From: Bryobacterales bacterium
GTDB taxonomy: Bacteria; Acidobacteriota; Terriglobia; Bryobacterales; Bryobacteraceae
Direction: 5' to 3'
NCBI GenBank assembly: GCA_016713735.1
Contig: JADJOP010000032.1
Coordinates: forward strand, 419,715 to 483,714
Length of the DNA: 64,000 nt
Under the pieces are notes generated by a model. It did not search any database. It was given only the letters and a program-made list of their open reading frames with translations, and had not been told where the DNA came from. Below, in pieces: positions 62,166 to 64,000 of this stretch (positions within the stretch are counted from its first letter, which is position 1; each line of letters starts with the position of its first letter). A program made the translations under genes and the position numbers.

Positions 62166-63426
62166 CTCGTCTCTCCTCCGCCCCATCCGGCTCCACTTCT
62201 ATTTCTCCTGCGCCACTGCCTGCTCCTGCCACTGCCGCCAACACCGCCACCGCTCCCACCGCAAAAACACCCACTGAAACTCCCTGTCCGCTGCGTCACC
62301 TGTCCCACCGCCCACATCGCGCCGCCCCCGGCGAGCGAACCCTGACCCGCTCAGCAACCCCGCCGCCGTCGACACCGCCCGCACGCTCACCTCCTGCGCC
62401 ATCGTCAGGTACATCGCAATCCAAATCCCAATCCCAACGTTCGCCACCACCAGCAGCACTGTCGCCGCCTGCGCCGTCTCGCCAACGGCACAAATGCCGC
62501 CGCGCTCAACAGCAACGATGCTGCCACAAACACGGCACGTCCGCGCCGCCGCACATCCAGGCCCTGCCGCGTCAACGCCAGCACCTCGCCCCGCACACCA
62601 GGTAGCCTGCATCCAGCCCAATGTAGATCACCGTCATCTTGAACCCCAACCCCTGTCACCCCATCCAGCTTCCACACCTGCGAAAATATGCCGGCAAGCC
62701 AGTTCAACAAAAAGTACAGGCACGGATTCACCAGCACCGTCACCGCAAACACGCGCCAGAACTGCGCCGATCGCAACAGCTCCCCATACGCCAAACCGCC
62801 CGCCACGCTTCCCGCCGCGCCACCACACATCGCCAAACCCCGCCGCCGCTGAAGCTCATCCATCCCGCGAACCACACCATCCCCAACGCCCCCACGCCCA
62901 GGAACGCCATCCGCCACCCGAACGCCCCGCAATCCACAACGTCAACGCCGGCGCAATCAACGCCCAATGCTTCGTCCACGACGCGACAGATGCCATTGCC
63001 CTAACGCTTCCGCTTCCCCGGCGGCAAACACCTGCGCCACCATCCGCATCGCCGCCGGCCAGTTGGCTGACCCGCCACCCCAACCCCAAACCTGAACGCC
63101 AGCCACCAGAACCCCGCGCCGTCGACGCCAACGCCCCCACCCAGCGACCACAACAAAGACAGCCAGCCCATAGGCCATCCGCAGATTCACGCCGTCCAAC
63201 ACCGGCCCTACCGCAAACTGCGCCAGCGTGTACGTGTGATAAAAAGTTCGAGAACAACGTCCCCAGCGCCGCGTTATATCCAGCCCCAACTCCCGCTGCA
63301 TCGTCGGTTGTGAATGAAAGCCCAACACCTGCCGGTCCAGGTAATTCAGCGTCGTCGCCAGAAACAGGAACCCGCACAGCACTCCAACGCAAACGCCCCG
63401 CCGTCGCCTCCACCGCCGCGTAGCAT
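62162..63426 (-). CDS. Major facilitator superfamily transporter, hexuronate/tetronate type (heavily frameshifted)
   Basis: Blocks VLCGFLFLATTLNYLDRQVLGF (shown as LATTLNYLDRQ), FSQPTMQRELGL-like, LRMAYGLAVFVVVAG, ANWPAAMRMVAQVF, LALNPCLYFLLNWL-like and TVLLVVANVGIGIWIAMYLT fit the anion:cation symporter family. Frames change about every 100 bases. Position before otnK and otnC, with a GTGA overlap, argues for uptake of the same four-carbon sugar acids. The exact start is uncertain, near 63426. Confidence 0.6.
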
Positions 63427-63558
63427 GATGCCCGTCGCCACGGCCAGTGCCATCCTTCCGTCCTTATCTGGCAGCACGCCATCGTCCCTATCACCGCCCA
63501 CCCTGACTGCGGACGAATGCCCAAGGCCCTCACCCGATTCCACCGATCATCCCAAAGA

Positions 63559-64000
63559 ATGCACCGCCTCTGGCAGTCCTTTCGCTTCGCCCTCGCCGTC
63601 GGCCTGCTCAACCACGCCGCCGTCATTGCCGGCCTCCTCAACCTCCCCTGGCTACGAGCCGGCTCTGGTGCTCCGCAATCCCGACATCCTGCAATACCTC
63701 ACCTGGGCCATCGCCGCCCGCCCTTACTCATGCCGCCCAACTTCCATGCTCCTCGGGTCACCGAGCCTGCCCTGTTCCAGCCCATGCTGCAACCAATCGG
63801 CAAATCCGCCTGCTGCCGCTCCCGGCCTACTATCTCCAACAGGCCTTTGCTCTACTGGGCCGCCGCCTGGGCCTTTCTTGCGGTCTTTGAGACCTTCTTC
63901 TGCGCCACCTCCCGCCAGCGACTCTGGTCATCATTGCCGCGGCCGCGCCCTGCCTTCTAAACTCATCGCCTGGGCCGTCGCCCAGTGGGGCCGGGCTGGC
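63559..64000 (+). CDS. Partial membrane protein of unknown function (frameshifted, cut by window end)
   Basis: A plus-strand reading starts MHRLWQSFRFALAVGLLNHA, continues VIAGLLNLPWL, and in another frame YEPALVLRNPDILQYLTWAI, which has the feel of real protein. Later frames are unclear and the quality is low. It diverges from the transporter gene. No family assigned. Confidence 0.3.

Overview
The window looks like an origin-proximal piece of an Acidobacteriota chromosome, probably Bryobacterales/Solibacterales. This is inference, not an alignment result. The supporting signs are high GC, Oar-type TonB-dependent receptors with a carboxypeptidase-like N-terminus, many secreted TPR, beta-propeller and Ig-like proteins, secreted DinB and PQQ proteins, and the order parB-parA-rsmG-(membrane protein)-mnmG near gyrB-dnaN-dnaA. 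Two parS-like sites lie between parA and rsmG, and DnaA-box-like 9-mers flank dnaA, so oriC is probably at 48.2-50.2 kb.

Layout. 0-13 kb: secreted PQQ enzyme (partial), cupin, TPR proteins, miaA, an outer-membrane receptor, and a tightly overlapping four-gene set made of a PP2C phosphatase and three exported proteins of unknown role. 13-17 kb: thiD and a cysM-mec-cysO-moeZ operon, which makes cysteine on a sulfur-carrier protein. 17-20 kb: an M50 protease, an iodotyrosine-deiodinase-like nitroreductase, and an ECF sigma / zinc anti-sigma / Spy-CnrX-like cassette. 20-31 kb: glycosyltransferase, beta-propeller plus sulfatase, an ArsR-type regulator with two perfect operators, a PLP decarboxylase, and a polysaccharide export/capping cluster (Wzt, methyltransferase with a coiled coil, GT2-GT4 fusion). 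31-37 kb: tRNA-Met, parBA, rsmG, mnmG, purD. 37-40.6 kb: a McrBC restriction island. 40.6-44.4 kb: AbrB-type antitoxin, tRNA-Arg, hydrolase, TonB-like protein, chemoreceptor. 44.4-50.2 kb: gyrB, a hairpin-repeat cluster, dnaN, dnaA. 50-58 kb: secreted hydrolase, secreted DinB, a large TonB receptor, an odd tRNA-Gly-like gene, TPR protein, ROK kinase, amidohydrolase. 58-64 kb: tatC, tatA, and a tetronate catabolism set (otnC, otnK, MFS transporter), then a partial membrane protein.

Sequence quality matters for the reading. Frame breaks occur in many genes, including essential or housekeeping ones (rsmG, tatA, tatC). Nearly all can be repaired by adding or removing one base in a short homopolymer. 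They are sparse from 1 to 53 kb (locally dense only at 33-34 kb) and become very dense towards 64 kb. I read this as consensus error near a contig end and annotate these genes as intact but frameshifted.

Functional links: several exported enzymes here (sulfatase, amidohydrolase) have twin-arginine-like leaders, and tatA/tatC are in the same window. The Tat proteins themselves carry unusual acidic tails sharing a Tyr/Asp/Gly-rich motif. The Wzt, coiled-coil methyltransferase and GT genes overlap and resemble an O-antigen chain-terminating module. The best candidates for something new are the TatA/TatC tails, the PP2C operon, the Gly-type tRNA with a GCU anticodon, the CysO variant ending in GGR, and the start codon that overlaps a tRNA CCA end.
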